This document shows, one piece after another, positions 1 to 8,264 of a stretch of 64,000 nucleotides of DNA; position 1 is the first letter of the stretch; each line of letters starts with the position of its first letter. The stretch comes from Bacteroidales bacterium. Lineage in GTDB: Bacteria; Bacteroidota; Bacteroidia; Bacteroidales; VadinHA17. The notes below the pieces were generated by a model, which saw only the letters and a list, made by a program, of their open reading frames with translations, was not told the DNA's origin and searched no databases. The stretch spans positions 186,001-250,000 of the forward strand of contig JAFGLJ010000027.1 in NCBI GenBank assembly GCA_016928075.1, in the 5' to 3' direction. Made by a program: the position numbers and the translations under genes.

Positions 1-604
1 TGGCTGATTCAACAGAATAATAAAGTGGTTCTCCGAGGCCTGCCGGGACGCCGGAAGCCACACATTCTACCAGACCGCCAATTGAATCACCCTCCCTGAG
101 AACTTTATCTATTTCTGAGTCCACGTCGGTGTTACCTCCTGCGCTTAACAGTCTGGCCCTTACCTTTGAAGGTTTAATTATCAACCTGGCAATCGCTCCT
201 GCTACAACCATTCCCCATGTCAGCCTGCCTGAAAAATATCCTCCCCCGCTTGGATCAGCATAGCCTTTGTACTTTTGCCGTGTAACCATATCTGCATGGC
301 CTGGCCTGGGTATGGAAGTAAACTTACTGTAATCCGATGAGCGCTTATTTGTATTTCGCGTCATAATCATTAACGGAGCACCCGTACTTACTCCTTTTAA
401 TACTCCACTGACTATTTCAGGAACATCATACTCTTTCCTGGCCGTAGTGCCTTTTTCACCACCACGCCTCCTGTCGATATCGCCCAGGAGCATTTCACTG
501 TTTATATCCAGGCCTGGAGGACATCCGTCAATAAGAACACCTATCCCCGGGCCATGCGATTCTCCAAATACGGAGACTCTGAATATTTTACCCAATGTAT
601 TCAT
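1..604 (-). CDS. aroC: chorismate synthase, N-terminal part (runs off window)
   Basis: This gene makes chorismate from 5-enolpyruvylshikimate-3-phosphate (EPSP), the last step of the shikimate pathway, in the cytoplasm with reduced FMN. About 200 N-terminal residues of a family that is usually about 360 long are visible; the 3' end lies beyond base 1. The start reads MNTLGKIFRVSVFGESHGPG, with the family signature GESHG at residues 14-18, followed by RRRGG, IPRPGHAD and GGGYFSGRLTWG. The ATG lies 4 bases after the aroA stop, so it is the last visible gene of the operon that starts near 5.3 kb. No separate promoter is seen. The identification is secure; only the C-terminus is missing. Confidence 0.95.
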   Translation of the reverse strand, partial: MNTLGKIFRVSVFGESHGPGIGVLIDGCPPGLDINSEMLLGDIDRRRGGEKGTTARKEYDVPEIVSGVLKGVSTGAPLMIMTRNTNKRSSDYSKFTSIPRPGHADMVTRQKYKGYADPSGGGYFSGRLTWGMVVAGAIARLIIKPSKVRARLLSAGGNTDVDSEIDKVLREGDSIGGLVECVASGVPAGLGEPLYYSVESA

Positions 605-608
605 CTTA

Positions 609-1868
609 TTATTCTGTTATTTCTAATTTTACTCCCAGTTTTAAAAGATCACCGAAAAAAGAAGGGTAAGATTTATTTACTGATTCAGCCCCGGTTATTA
701 TTACCCTGCTTCCGGCTACAACAGACAATATTGCAAGAGCCATGCTTATTCTGTGATCACCATGCGAGTCAACCTTTGCTCCTCTTATTACAGAGGGACC
801 TTCCACCTCAATCCTGTCATCGTAATTTAAGATCCTGACCCCCATTTTTGAGAGCTCAGTCATAAGGCTATCTCCCCTGTTGCTTTCTTTTACTTTCAAT
901 CGTTCCGTTCCGCGGATAACAGTTTTTCCATGGCAAAGAGAAGCAAGCACTGCAAGAGGCGGAGCCAGATCGGGGCAATCAGTTATGTCGGTTTCAAAAG
1001 AGTTAAGTTTAGCCCGTTTTACTTGAATATCATTTTCTTTTATTTCAACTGCGGCACCTGTTTTTCTCAGTATATCAATTATTGCTAAGTCAGGTTGTGT
1101 TGACATATAAGATAAGCCTCTTACCCTGACTTCACCAGCAATCGCACCCAGTACAAAGAGAAAGGCAGTTCCACTCCAGTCACCTTCAATGGTGTATTTT
1201 ACAGGTCGGTATTTCTGTGAGCCAGGTACATTAAACACTTCATAATTTTCATTGATAACTTCTATGCCAAAACGATTTAATATGTTGATCGTGAGGTCAA
1301 TGTATGGTTTGCTCTTAAGGTTATTTACAATAATCCTTGAGTCAGAATCCAGTATAGGCAGGGCTATAAGCAGACCGGTCAGGAACTGGGAGCTTAATGA
1401 ACCATCAACAAAAACAAGGCCTCCCTTGAGGGGGCCTTTTACCTTTATCGGCAATAATCCGTTGGATGTAATTACTTCCGCCCCCATTTGTGAGAGTGTT
1501 TGCTCTAACATATGAACCGGCCGGCTTAGCATAGATCCACTTCCATGCACTTCTATCCAGTCAGTATTTAATGCAGACAGAACAGAAAATATTCTTGCTC
1601 CCAGTCCTGATTCACCACAATATATCTTACTGCATACGGGCCTGTAACCCCCTTCAACTATTACCCTGTCCGGCAGGCGCTTAATCTCAGCACCCAGGCA
1701 TTCGGCCATTTCCATGGCACAGAGTGCGTCTTCAGAATATGAAGGATTAATAATTTCAGACCTGCCTTCTGCCATCAAAGCGCAGGCAACGGCTCTCTGC
1801 ATTGCACTCTTTGAGGATGGTGCAGAAATAACCCCACTTACAGATGATGCCCGTACTGCAACTTCCAT
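609..1868 (-). CDS. aroA: 3-phosphoshikimate 1-carboxyvinyltransferase (EPSP synthase)
   Basis: The product transfers the enolpyruvyl group of PEP to shikimate-3-phosphate. At 419 residues it has the usual length. Visible family motifs are SAPSSKSAMQRAVA near the N-terminus (substrate-binding Ser-Lys-Ser), LSSQFLTGLLIALP in the middle, and DSHGDHRISMALA near the C-terminus. An upstream in-frame ATG would add 22 residues that lie entirely inside aroB, so the start at MEVAVRASS, one base after the aroB stop, is preferred. This tight spacing suggests translational coupling. The gene is the fourth structural gene of the aromatic operon. Confidence 0.95.
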   Translation of the reverse strand: MEVAVRASSVSGVISAPSSKSAMQRAVACALMAEGRSEIINPSYSEDALCAMEMAECLGAEIKRLPDRVIVEGGYRPVCSKIYCGESGLGARIFSVLSALNTDWIEVHGSGSMLSRPVHMLEQTLSQMGAEVITSNGLLPIKVKGPLKGGLVFVDGSLSSQFLTGLLIALPILDSDSRIIVNNLKSKPYIDLTINILNRFGIEVINENYEVFNVPGSQKYRPVKYTIEGDWSGTAFLFVLGAIAGEVRVRGLSYMSTQPDLAIIDILRKTGAAVEIKENDIQVKRAKLNSFETDITDCPDLAPPLAVLASLCHGKTVIRGTERLKVKESNRGDSLMTELSKMGVRILNYDDRIEVEGPSVIRGAKVDSHGDHRISMALAILSVVAGSRVIITGAESVNKSYPSFFGDLLKLGVKLEITE

Positions 1869-1869
1869 A

Positions 1870-2901
1870 TTAACCTGTTTTAGCCCGTAATCTATTAATG
1901 ATTTCCTCGAGGGGATATTCTTTCTGTATTGCATTCCCTATACCATTCAGCAGTATAAAGTATAAATCCTTCCCCTTTCTTTTCTTGTCCGCAAATATCT
2001 TTTCACTGATATCCTGCCAGCGGGTTTTTATTTCCTGCATTAAACCCAGGTTTTTAAATGTTTTCTTTATCCTTTCGGTTTCTTCCATACTTATTAGTTT
2101 TTCATCATATGATATTTCAACAGCAGCCATCATTCCCGCCGCAATTGATTTACCATGACTTAATCCCGTTGACGATTCAATAGCGTGACCCAGTGTGTGT
2201 CCAAAATTCAGCAATCTCCGCTCACCAGCTTCCTTCTCATCTTTTTCAACTATGGATGCTTTAATTTCTATAGACTTTGCAATCAGTTCCTTCAGTAAAT
2301 CCTCTCTTCTTTTCAGTATAGCTTCAGTATTTTTCTCTATCATTTCAAAGAGTTCATAATCTCTTATCAGAGCATGCTTCACCAGTTCACCCAGGCCGGA
2401 AATGAACTCCTCATCGGGCAGACTTTTCAGCAAGCCTGTATCGCAAACAACAAATGAAGGCTGGTTAAAACATCCGATAATATTCTTTATCCCGTTTACA
2501 TTAACCCCGTTTTTACCTCCTATGCTGGCATCTACCTGCGCGAGAAGGGTTGTTGAAACAAACCCGAATTTCGTTCCCCTCATGAATATCGAAGCAACAA
2601 AGCCTGTAATGTCGCACACGATACCACCACCAATACCTAGCAGGAATGACGACCTGTCGGCACCAGTAACCAGAAGATGTTTTATTATTGTTTCAACTGT
2701 ATCAGGCTCCTTAACAGCTTCCCCCGTACCTATTGTTATCACAGGATATTCCGGGAAATAATCACCATAAAGCTCACCAACATTTATATCGGTAATAATG
2801 ATGACATCCTTCCCCGGCAGCAATTTATCAAGTAATTCCCATGCATTCCCAATATAGATATCAGTTGTGGTATCAGCATATTTTATTTCCATTTTATCCA
2901 A
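1870..2901 (-). CDS. aroB: 3-dehydroquinate synthase
   Basis: The product cyclises DAHP to 3-dehydroquinate, the second step of the shikimate pathway, using NAD and a divalent metal. The 343 residues match the family length. The sequence has the glycine-rich NAD-binding segment GIGGGIVCDITGF, then TTLLAQVDASIGGKNGVN, and the metal-binding histidine segment LLNFGHTLGHAIE. Two close starts are possible (M1 or M4); the first was kept. It lies 40 bases after the DAHP synthase/chorismate mutase gene and one base before aroA in the same operon. Confidence 0.95.
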   Translation of the reverse strand: MDKMEIKYADTTTDIYIGNAWELLDKLLPGKDVIIITDINVGELYGDYFPEYPVITIGTGEAVKEPDTVETIIKHLLVTGADRSSFLLGIGGGIVCDITGFVASIFMRGTKFGFVSTTLLAQVDASIGGKNGVNVNGIKNIIGCFNQPSFVVCDTGLLKSLPDEEFISGLGELVKHALIRDYELFEMIEKNTEAILKRREDLLKELIAKSIEIKASIVEKDEKEAGERRLLNFGHTLGHAIESSTGLSHGKSIAAGMMAAVEISYDEKLISMEETERIKKTFKNLGLMQEIKTRWQDISEKIFADKKRKGKDLYFILLNGIGNAIQKEYPLEEIINRLRAKTG

Positions 2902-2941
2902 CTTTATATATTTAACCTTTAAAGGTATTAAATCAAATCAA

Positions 2942-4021
2942 CTAATTCATCACCTTATTCTGGAAGCTGATAGACTCCTGATGTATCTGCTTGAATATTT
3001 TTATAATAAACTCGTCACTCATTCCCAGACACCTGGCTTTAGCCAGCCTGTCTTCCAGTATTTCAGACCATCGTCCTGTTTGCAGAATTGTTATATTCTC
3101 CTTCTTTTTATATCTCCCTATCTCTTCCGACACTGACATTCTGTTCCTTAACACTCTTATCAGTTCAGTATCCCAATGGTCGATCTGTCTTCTGTATTCA
3201 TTCAGACCTTCCATCTGTCTTATATTATTAACATCCGATTTCCTGTAAATGAGCCCTGCAAGTAGTGTTTTCAACTCATCCGGTGTTATTTGCTGGTCTT
3301 TATCACTCAAAGCAGAATCAGGCCTATAATGCGATTCGATGAACAGACCATCAAAATCAAGGTCCATAGCTGTTTGCGATATGCTGAATAGTAATTCCCT
3401 GTTCCCGCATATATGGCTTGGATCCGTAATGATCGGCAATTCCGGTATTCGTCTTTTCAATTCAATCGGTATTTCCCACTGTGGCATATTGCGATAAGGC
3501 GAATGACCATAATAACTGAACCCCCTGTGTATGGCTGCAAGTTTTTTTATTCCTGCTTTATTGAGTCTTTCAAAAGCACCTATCCAAAGTTCAATATCCG
3601 GGTTAATGGGATTTTTAATAAAAACGGGGATATCGAGTCCCCTGAGACCGTCAGCCAGTTCCTGTACTGCAAATGGATTAGCAGTGGTTCGAGCTCCAAC
3701 CCATAATATATCAACATCATATTTCAGAGCTTCCTTTAGATGCCACACATTTGCCACTTCTACCGCGGTCAGCATGCCCGTCTCTTCCTTCACTCTTCTT
3801 AACCATGGGAGTGCTACCGAACCCAATCCTTCAAATGTATCAGGCCGGGTTCTGGGCTTCCATATGCCGGCCCTGAATATTTTAACATTACTGTCAGCTA
3901 ATTGTTTCGCTGTCTCAATAACCTGTTCTTCAGACTCAGCACTGCAGGGCCCTGAAATTATTAGTGGTTTTTTATCCTTTCTGAACAGGTTGTTCTTTTT
4001 AAGATCCAGTTTGTATTGCAT
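2942..4021 (-). CDS. bifunctional DAHP synthase / chorismate mutase
   Basis: This fusion joins the entry step of the pathway (PEP plus erythrose-4-phosphate to DAHP) to the branch step towards Phe and Tyr (chorismate to prephenate). The N-terminal DAHP synthase domain (about residues 18-255) shows SGPCSAES, RAGIWKPRTRPDTFEGLG and IITDPSHICG. The C-terminal type II chorismate mutase domain (about 270-355) begins IDHWDTELIRVLRNRMSVSEEIGRYKK. This order is common in Bacteroidota. The start at MQYKLDLKK (359 residues), 4 bases after the aminotransferase stop, was chosen because a longer reading would lie inside that gene. Its product set fits control by Phe/Tyr through the upstream attenuator. 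Confidence 0.93.
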   Translation of the reverse strand: MQYKLDLKKNNLFRKDKKPLIISGPCSAESEEQVIETAKQLADSNVKIFRAGIWKPRTRPDTFEGLGSVALPWLRRVKEETGMLTAVEVANVWHLKEALKYDVDILWVGARTTANPFAVQELADGLRGLDIPVFIKNPINPDIELWIGAFERLNKAGIKKLAAIHRGFSYYGHSPYRNMPQWEIPIELKRRIPELPIITDPSHICGNRELLFSISQTAMDLDFDGLFIESHYRPDSALSDKDQQITPDELKTLLAGLIYRKSDVNNIRQMEGLNEYRRQIDHWDTELIRVLRNRMSVSEEIGRYKKKENITILQTGRWSEILEDRLAKARCLGMSDEFIIKIFKQIHQESISFQNKVMN

Positions 4022-4025
4022 AGTC

Positions 4026-5177
4026 TTATTTTTTAACTCTTCCAATAGCTTCTTTAATCCTTGACTCGTTGAGGCATAGAGATGTTCTGACATATCGGCT
4101 GCCATTTAATCCAAAAACCAGCCCGGGTGCAATAAACAGGTGGTATTTATCCAGGCAGTGTTCCGAGAACTCATATGAATCGGCAAATTCATCCGGTATC
4201 CTCGACCATAGGAACAATCCGGACTGATCAGCCCTGGTTGAGCAATCAAGGTAGTTCAGCAAATCATAGACCATTTGCTGTCTCAGCAAGTATATAGAAT
4301 TGAGCTTATCATACCATTCCTGACCCATTCTGAAGGCTTTGATTGCAGCCTGTTGTATCGGAAGGAACATCCCTGAATCAATATTGCTCTTTATCTTCAG
4401 AATATCATTTATGTGCTTCTCATGACCAATCACCATTCCCAGCCTCCATCCTGCCATATTATGAGATTTACTCAGTGAATTAAGTTCAAGCACATTTTCA
4501 AAAGAACTATTTCCTGAGAGGATGCTCAGGGGCCTATTGTTCAGGATAAAACTATATGGATTATCATTAACAACCAAAATGTTATGTCTGCGTGCAAAAT
4601 TAACTAGTGCTCTGAATAATCCAGCGGTAGCCTTTACACCGGCAGGCATATTCGGATAGTTAACCCACATCAATTTGATTTCCTGAAGATTTTCATTTTC
4701 CAGGCTTTCAAGATCAGGCATCCAGTTATTTTCATCATTAAGATCATAATAGATACATCTGGCGCCGCATATCCTGGCAGCCGTGGCATATGCAGGGTAA
4801 CCTGTGTCAGGGACCAGGACAGCATCACCACTGTTCAGGTATGCCATGCTTATATGCATTATTCCCTCCTTGGAACCAATAAGTGGAAGTACCTGGCTGG
4901 CGGGATTTGTTTTAACTTTATAATAAAGGTAATACCAGTCGGATATGGCTGATCTCAACTCATCAATACCCCGATAAGGCTGATAACCATGAGCCTCTGG
5001 ATTAATACAGCTGCTGGTAAGAGCCTCGATAACTTCACCCGGTGGTAAAATATCAGGACTGCCGACACCCATATTTATGACATCAATTCCGGAAGAAATC
5101 ATCTCCCTGATTACTGATAGTTTGCCTGAGAAATAATATTCTCTCACCTGTTCTGTTCTTTTTGCTGAATCTACCAT
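4026..5177 (-). CDS. PLP-dependent class I/II aminotransferase (aromatic/aspartate type)
   Basis: This is the first structural gene of the aromatic operon. It is a fold-type I aminotransferase of 383 residues with the PLP-lysine motif SLSKSHNMAGWR (Lys237), the VNYPNMPAG segment and a C-terminal RTSLC arginine region for substrate carboxylate binding. From its position next to chorismate mutase it probably transaminates prephenate, phenylpyruvate or 4-hydroxyphenylpyruvate; the exact substrate cannot be read from sequence. The ATG lies only 5 bases after the end of the U-tract of a strong terminator, and the leader upstream encodes a Tyr/Phe-rich peptide, so its transcription is probably attenuated by aromatic amino acid supply. 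Confidence 0.88.
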   Translation of the reverse strand: MVDSAKRTEQVREYYFSGKLSVIREMISSGIDVINMGVGSPDILPPGEVIEALTSSCINPEAHGYQPYRGIDELRSAISDWYYLYYKVKTNPASQVLPLIGSKEGIMHISMAYLNSGDAVLVPDTGYPAYATAARICGARCIYYDLNDENNWMPDLESLENENLQEIKLMWVNYPNMPAGVKATAGLFRALVNFARRHNILVVNDNPYSFILNNRPLSILSGNSSFENVLELNSLSKSHNMAGWRLGMVIGHEKHINDILKIKSNIDSGMFLPIQQAAIKAFRMGQEWYDKLNSIYLLRQQMVYDLLNYLDCSTRADQSGLFLWSRIPDEFADSYEFSEHCLDKYHLFIAPGLVFGLNGSRYVRTSLCLNESRIKEAIGRVKK

Positions 5178-5182
5178 TGATC

Positions 5183-5212
5183 AAAAAAAAAGCCCCTCCT
5201 CGAGGAGGGGCT
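5183..5212 (-). terminator. intrinsic terminator of the aromatic-operon attenuator
   Basis: On the minus strand a GC-rich hairpin has arms AGCCCCTCC (5212-5204) and GGAGGGGCT (5199-5191) with loop TCGA: a perfect 9 bp stem. It is followed directly by nine T. It sits after the leader peptide stop and 5 bases before the aminotransferase ATG, so it can only be useful if it is conditional. No gene ends just upstream of it on this strand except the leader peptide. Confidence 0.9.
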
Positions 5213-5251
5213 GCCTGTTAAACATTATAAATATACGAATATATCCCTCCT
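5203..5251 (-). promoter_or_regulatory. candidate antiterminator pairing in the attenuator leader
   Basis: Minus-strand AGGAGGG (5251-5245) is the exact complement of CCCTCCT (5209-5203), which lies within the 5' arm and loop of the terminator. Forming this 7 bp helix would destroy the terminator stem. AGGAGGG overlaps the TAG stop of the leader peptide, so a ribosome that reaches the stop would mask it and allow termination, while a ribosome stalled on the Tyr/Phe codons about 20-35 bases upstream would leave it free. The pairing is seen in sequence; the mechanism is inferred from classical amino acid attenuators. Confidence 0.7.
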
Positions 5252-5306
5252 ACTGTACTTCAATGAAGTAGTAATAGCAGAAGTAATAGTGATTCGTATT
5301 CATCAT
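5250..5306 (-). CDS. Tyr/Phe-rich attenuator leader peptide
   Basis: An 18-codon ORF on the minus strand reads MMNTNHYYFCYYYFIEVQ and ends with TAG. It has five Tyr and two Phe codons in the eight codons YYFCYYYF, and no Trp. It begins about 12 bases after the predicted transcription start and is followed by the antiterminator arm and the terminator. The downstream operon encodes an aminotransferase and a DAHP synthase/chorismate mutase, which make Tyr and Phe precursors, so codon content and function agree. It resembles the pheL/pheST type leader peptides of enterobacteria in design, not in sequence. It is too short for normal gene callers. Confidence 0.85.
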   Translation of the reverse strand: MMNTNHYYFCYYYFIEVQ

Positions 5307-5324
5307 CTCTTTAAATTATGGCAT

Positions 5325-5355
5325 CAAAATTAAGCTTGTTTATTTTATATGCAAA
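5325..5355 (-). promoter_or_regulatory. Bacteroidota-type promoter of the aromatic operon
   Basis: On the minus strand there is TTTG (5355-5352), a 19-base spacer, and TAATTTTG (5332-5325). This fits the known Bacteroides consensus TTTG-N19-21-TAnnTTTG exactly. The expected start site falls near 5318, about 12 bases before the leader peptide ATG. Confidence 0.75.
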
Positions 5356-5423
5356 TAATTATTCTGAATTTTTGTTTTTTCTTATAAGATTTGAGTGAAA
5401 TATGTATTATTGCATTTTGCCCT

Positions 5424-6077
5424 ATGAGAAAAGAAGAAAGATATAAGGGAGTAATCGATTATTTTCTCGAACACAGGCCTGTTGCCGAAACGGAACTGAT
5501 ATATACCGACCCTTTTGAATTAATTGTTGCCGTAATACTATCCGCACAGTGCACCGACAAGCGTGTTAATATGATCACCCCGGAGCTTTTCCGCCGGTTT
5601 CCCGGAGCAAAAGAAATGGCTGAAGCCAATACAGATGAAATCCTGGAATACATTAAAACATGCTCCTATCCCAACAGTAAAGCAAAATATCTTAAAAAGA
5701 TGTCAGAGGTTCTTATTTCCCAATTTAATAATACTGTTCCTTCTGATATTCATGAGCTACAAAAGCTTCCAGGCGTCGGGCGCAAAACAGCAAATGTAAT
5801 ATCTGCGGTAATATTCAACCAACCGACCATGCCTGTTGATACTCATGTTTTCAGGGTCTCGGCGCGCATTGGACTGACAAATAATGCCCGGACTCCACTT
5901 GCAGCGGAAAAACAGCTAACAGCAAATATCCCCGAGCAACTCATACCATTGGCTCATCACTGGCTTATACTTCACGGCAGGTATGTGTGTAAAGCCAGGA
6001 AACCTTTATGCCATGAGTGCGGTATAAGTGATTACTGCAAATACTATAAGCAAGGTAATAAACAGCCTAAAAAATAA
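5424..6077 (+). CDS. nth: endonuclease III (DNA glycosylase/AP lyase)
   Basis: This base excision repair enzyme removes oxidised pyrimidines and cuts the abasic site. The 217 residues include the helix-hairpin-helix LPGVGRKTAN with catalytic Lys121, catalytic Asp139 in VDTHVFRV, and a C-terminal 4Fe-4S cluster with the canonical spacing C-x6-C-x2-C-x5-C (Cys189, 196, 199, 205). An upstream ATG at 5391 would add 11 residues (MSEICIIAFCP) that are not typical of the family, so the start at MRKEERYKG was chosen. It is transcribed divergently from the aromatic operon and stands alone. Confidence 0.93.
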   Translation: MRKEERYKGVIDYFLEHRPVAETELIYTDPFELIVAVILSAQCTDKRVNMITPELFRRFPGAKEMAEANTDEILEYIKTCSYPNSKAKYLKKMSEVLISQFNNTVPSDIHELQKLPGVGRKTANVISAVIFNQPTMPVDTHVFRVSARIGLTNNARTPLAAEKQLTANIPEQLIPLAHHWLILHGRYVCKARKPLCHECGISDYCKYYKQGNKQPKK

Positions 6078-6120
6078 AATATTAATTATATTTTTGATCA
6101 ATTAATATATTTTCGTCTGA

Positions 6121-8253
6121 ATGAGAATAAAAACGAAAATAACCAGGCTTCAAGAGCTTAATGCCGAGCTGAAGAATAAAATTTCCGAGCTTGAGAGACA
6201 GGTGAGCATGAATGATTCAGTGAATACAGAATTAAATGAGCTGCTGAAAGAGAAGGCCCTGCTTGAGACCCTTATTGATACAGCTCCTGAAGCAATAGTA
6301 CAAACTACAACCGAGGGTGTAATTGAAAGAATCAATGAGCAATTTGCAAAGGAATTCGGATATACCAGGGAAGAAGTTATAGGCAAAAATATTGATGACC
6401 TTGTTGTACCTCCTGAATTAAGAAACGAAGGCATCGGTTTTACCAAACGAACAGCAAATTATGAAAATATCAGCACCGATACTTACAGGATTAATAAGAA
6501 TGGAGAAAAAATATATGTAAGCCTTATTATGCAGCCTGTAATGTTAAACGGGGAAATTACTGCCCTGTATGCTATTTACAGAAATATTTCAGTCAAAAAG
6601 AAGGATGATGATACCAGGTCAGTGATCTATAATATTTCTGCAGCTGCGCTTACAATGACCGAGTTCTCCGATATTTTCAACTCAATAAGAGATGAAATCA
6701 GTAAAATATGGGATACAAAAAACTTCTATATAGTCCTTTATAATAAAGATACTGAAACTCTCACGCTATCTCTGTTCCAGGACGAGAAAGATCATTTTGA
6801 AGAGGTGCCTGTTAAAAACACAATCACTGGATGGTTAATAAAGCAGAACAGGCCGGTACTCCTCAAAGAGGCTGATATTGACGAACTTGAAAGACGGGGT
6901 GAAATAGCTCTGGTAGGTACACCATGTAAAGTATGGCTTGGAGTACCTCTAAGTGTTGAAAATGAAGTAACGGGGGCAATGGTTCTACAGGACTATAACG
7001 ATGAGAATATTTTTACAAATGAAGATCTGCGGCTGCTCAGTCTTATAGGCAACCAGATAGCACTTGCCATACAACGTAAAAGAATGCTGAACAATCTTAT
7101 TCTTGAAAGGAGAAAGGCAGAAGAAGCAGCTAAGCTGAAACAACAGTTTATGTCAACCATGAGTCACGAAATCAGGACATCCCTGAATGAGGTAATAGGA
7201 ATTAATAATCTACTCCTCCAGGGTAATCCACGTGAAGACCAGATGGAGTACATAAAGACATTAAGTTTCTCAGCTAATCATTTATTAAACCTGGTTAATG
7301 ACGTACTTGACTATACAAAGCTGGAATCAGGAAATATAAGCTTTGAACATGCGAAGTTTGATATCTTCGAGTTCGCCGATGAATTGAAACGATCATATTC
7401 GTTCAAAACAAGAAACAAGAATCTTGATTTCATAGTAGATGTCGATAAAAAAATACCACATGCTATTATTGGCGATCCTGTCAGACTTAACCAGATATTA
7501 TCAAACCTTCTCTCTAATGCTGTAAAATTCACTTCCAGGGGCTGTATAGAGTTGATTATCAATGAAGTATCCAGATCGGACAATGAAATAAACCTTAGCT
7601 TTGTCGTCAGAGATACAGGCATTGGCATACCAGCTGGAAAGCAGGAGATAATCTTTGAAAGTTTCAAACAGGCTTCGGATGATACAACAAGGAAGTATGG
7701 AGGCACAGGATTGGGCCTGTCAATCAGCAAAAAGCTTGTTGAACTACTTGGAGGAAGTCTTAATGTTGACAGTACGCCCGGAGAGGGATCAACCTTCTTT
7801 TTCAATATGAAGTTTCTGCTTTTAACCTCTGAGGAAGAAAAAAAAGTTGTCGGTGAGGAAGAATTACGCTGGGATGAATTAACAGGGAAAAAAATACTTG
7901 TTGCTGAAGACAACAAGATAAATTTCTTTGTGGCAAATAAATTCCTGACAAAATGGGGAATCCTGGTAACGCATGCTGAGAATGGTAAAATTGCACTTGA
8001 CCTTATCAAGAATAATAAATACGACCTGGTACTGATGGATCTTCATATGCCTCATGTAGATGGCATTGAAGCAACTGAAATAATAAGAAGTTCAGATAAT
8101 CCTGAGATAAAAACCCTGCCCATTGTAGCACTCACAGCAGCAATAATGTCGGACAGTGAGAAAAAGCTCGATGAATTGGATATTGATGATTTTATCCTTA
8201 AACCATTTAAGCCAAGGGATTTGTACACGAAGATCCTTAAATATGCAAGGTAG
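6121..8253 (+). CDS. soluble hybrid sensor histidine kinase (PAS-GAF-HisKA-HATPase-REC)
   Basis: This is a 710-residue cytoplasmic signalling protein with no membrane segment. Domains in order: an N-terminal coiled coil (about 1-50), PAS (about 45-155), GAF (about 165-325), HisKA with H-box STMSHEIRTSLNE (phospho-acceptor His349), HATPase with N-box LSNLLSNAVKF and G-boxes DTGIGIP and GGTGLGLSIS, and a C-terminal receiver with acceptor Asp640 in LVLMDLHMP. The signal sensed by PAS/GAF cannot be inferred. No partner response regulator or output gene is adjacent. A TATTTTTG element at 6089-6096 could be its promoter -7 box, but no matching -33 box was seen. Confidence 0.92.
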   Translation: MRIKTKITRLQELNAELKNKISELERQVSMNDSVNTELNELLKEKALLETLIDTAPEAIVQTTTEGVIERINEQFAKEFGYTREEVIGKNIDDLVVPPELRNEGIGFTKRTANYENISTDTYRINKNGEKIYVSLIMQPVMLNGEITALYAIYRNISVKKKDDDTRSVIYNISAAALTMTEFSDIFNSIRDEISKIWDTKNFYIVLYNKDTETLTLSLFQDEKDHFEEVPVKNTITGWLIKQNRPVLLKEADIDELERRGEIALVGTPCKVWLGVPLSVENEVTGAMVLQDYNDENIFTNEDLRLLSLIGNQIALAIQRKRMLNNLILERRKAEEAAKLKQQFMSTMSHEIRTSLNEVIGINNLLLQGNPREDQMEYIKTLSFSANHLLNLVNDVLDYTKLESGNISFEHAKFDIFEFADELKRSYSFKTRNKNLDFIVDVDKKIPHAIIGDPVRLNQILSNLLSNAVKFTSRGCIELIINEVSRSDNEINLSFVVRDTGIGIPAGKQEIIFESFKQASDDTTRKYGGTGLGLSISKKLVELLGGSLNVDSTPGEGSTFFFNMKFLLLTSEEEKKVVGEEELRWDELTGKKILVAEDNKINFFVANKFLTKWGILVTHAENGKIALDLIKNNKYDLVLMDLHMPHVDGIEATEIIRSSDNPEIKTLPIVALTAAIMSDSEKKLDELDIDDFILKPFKPRDLYTKILKYAR

Positions 8254-8264
8254 ATTATAAGTCT

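Noticed and set aside
5177-5229. Second small ORF (MFNRQPLLEEGLFF) running through the terminator
   Set aside because: Its only SD-like sequence is about 19 bases away, it is made up largely of the terminator palindrome, and it has no regulatory codon bias; the upstream Tyr/Phe leader explains the region better.
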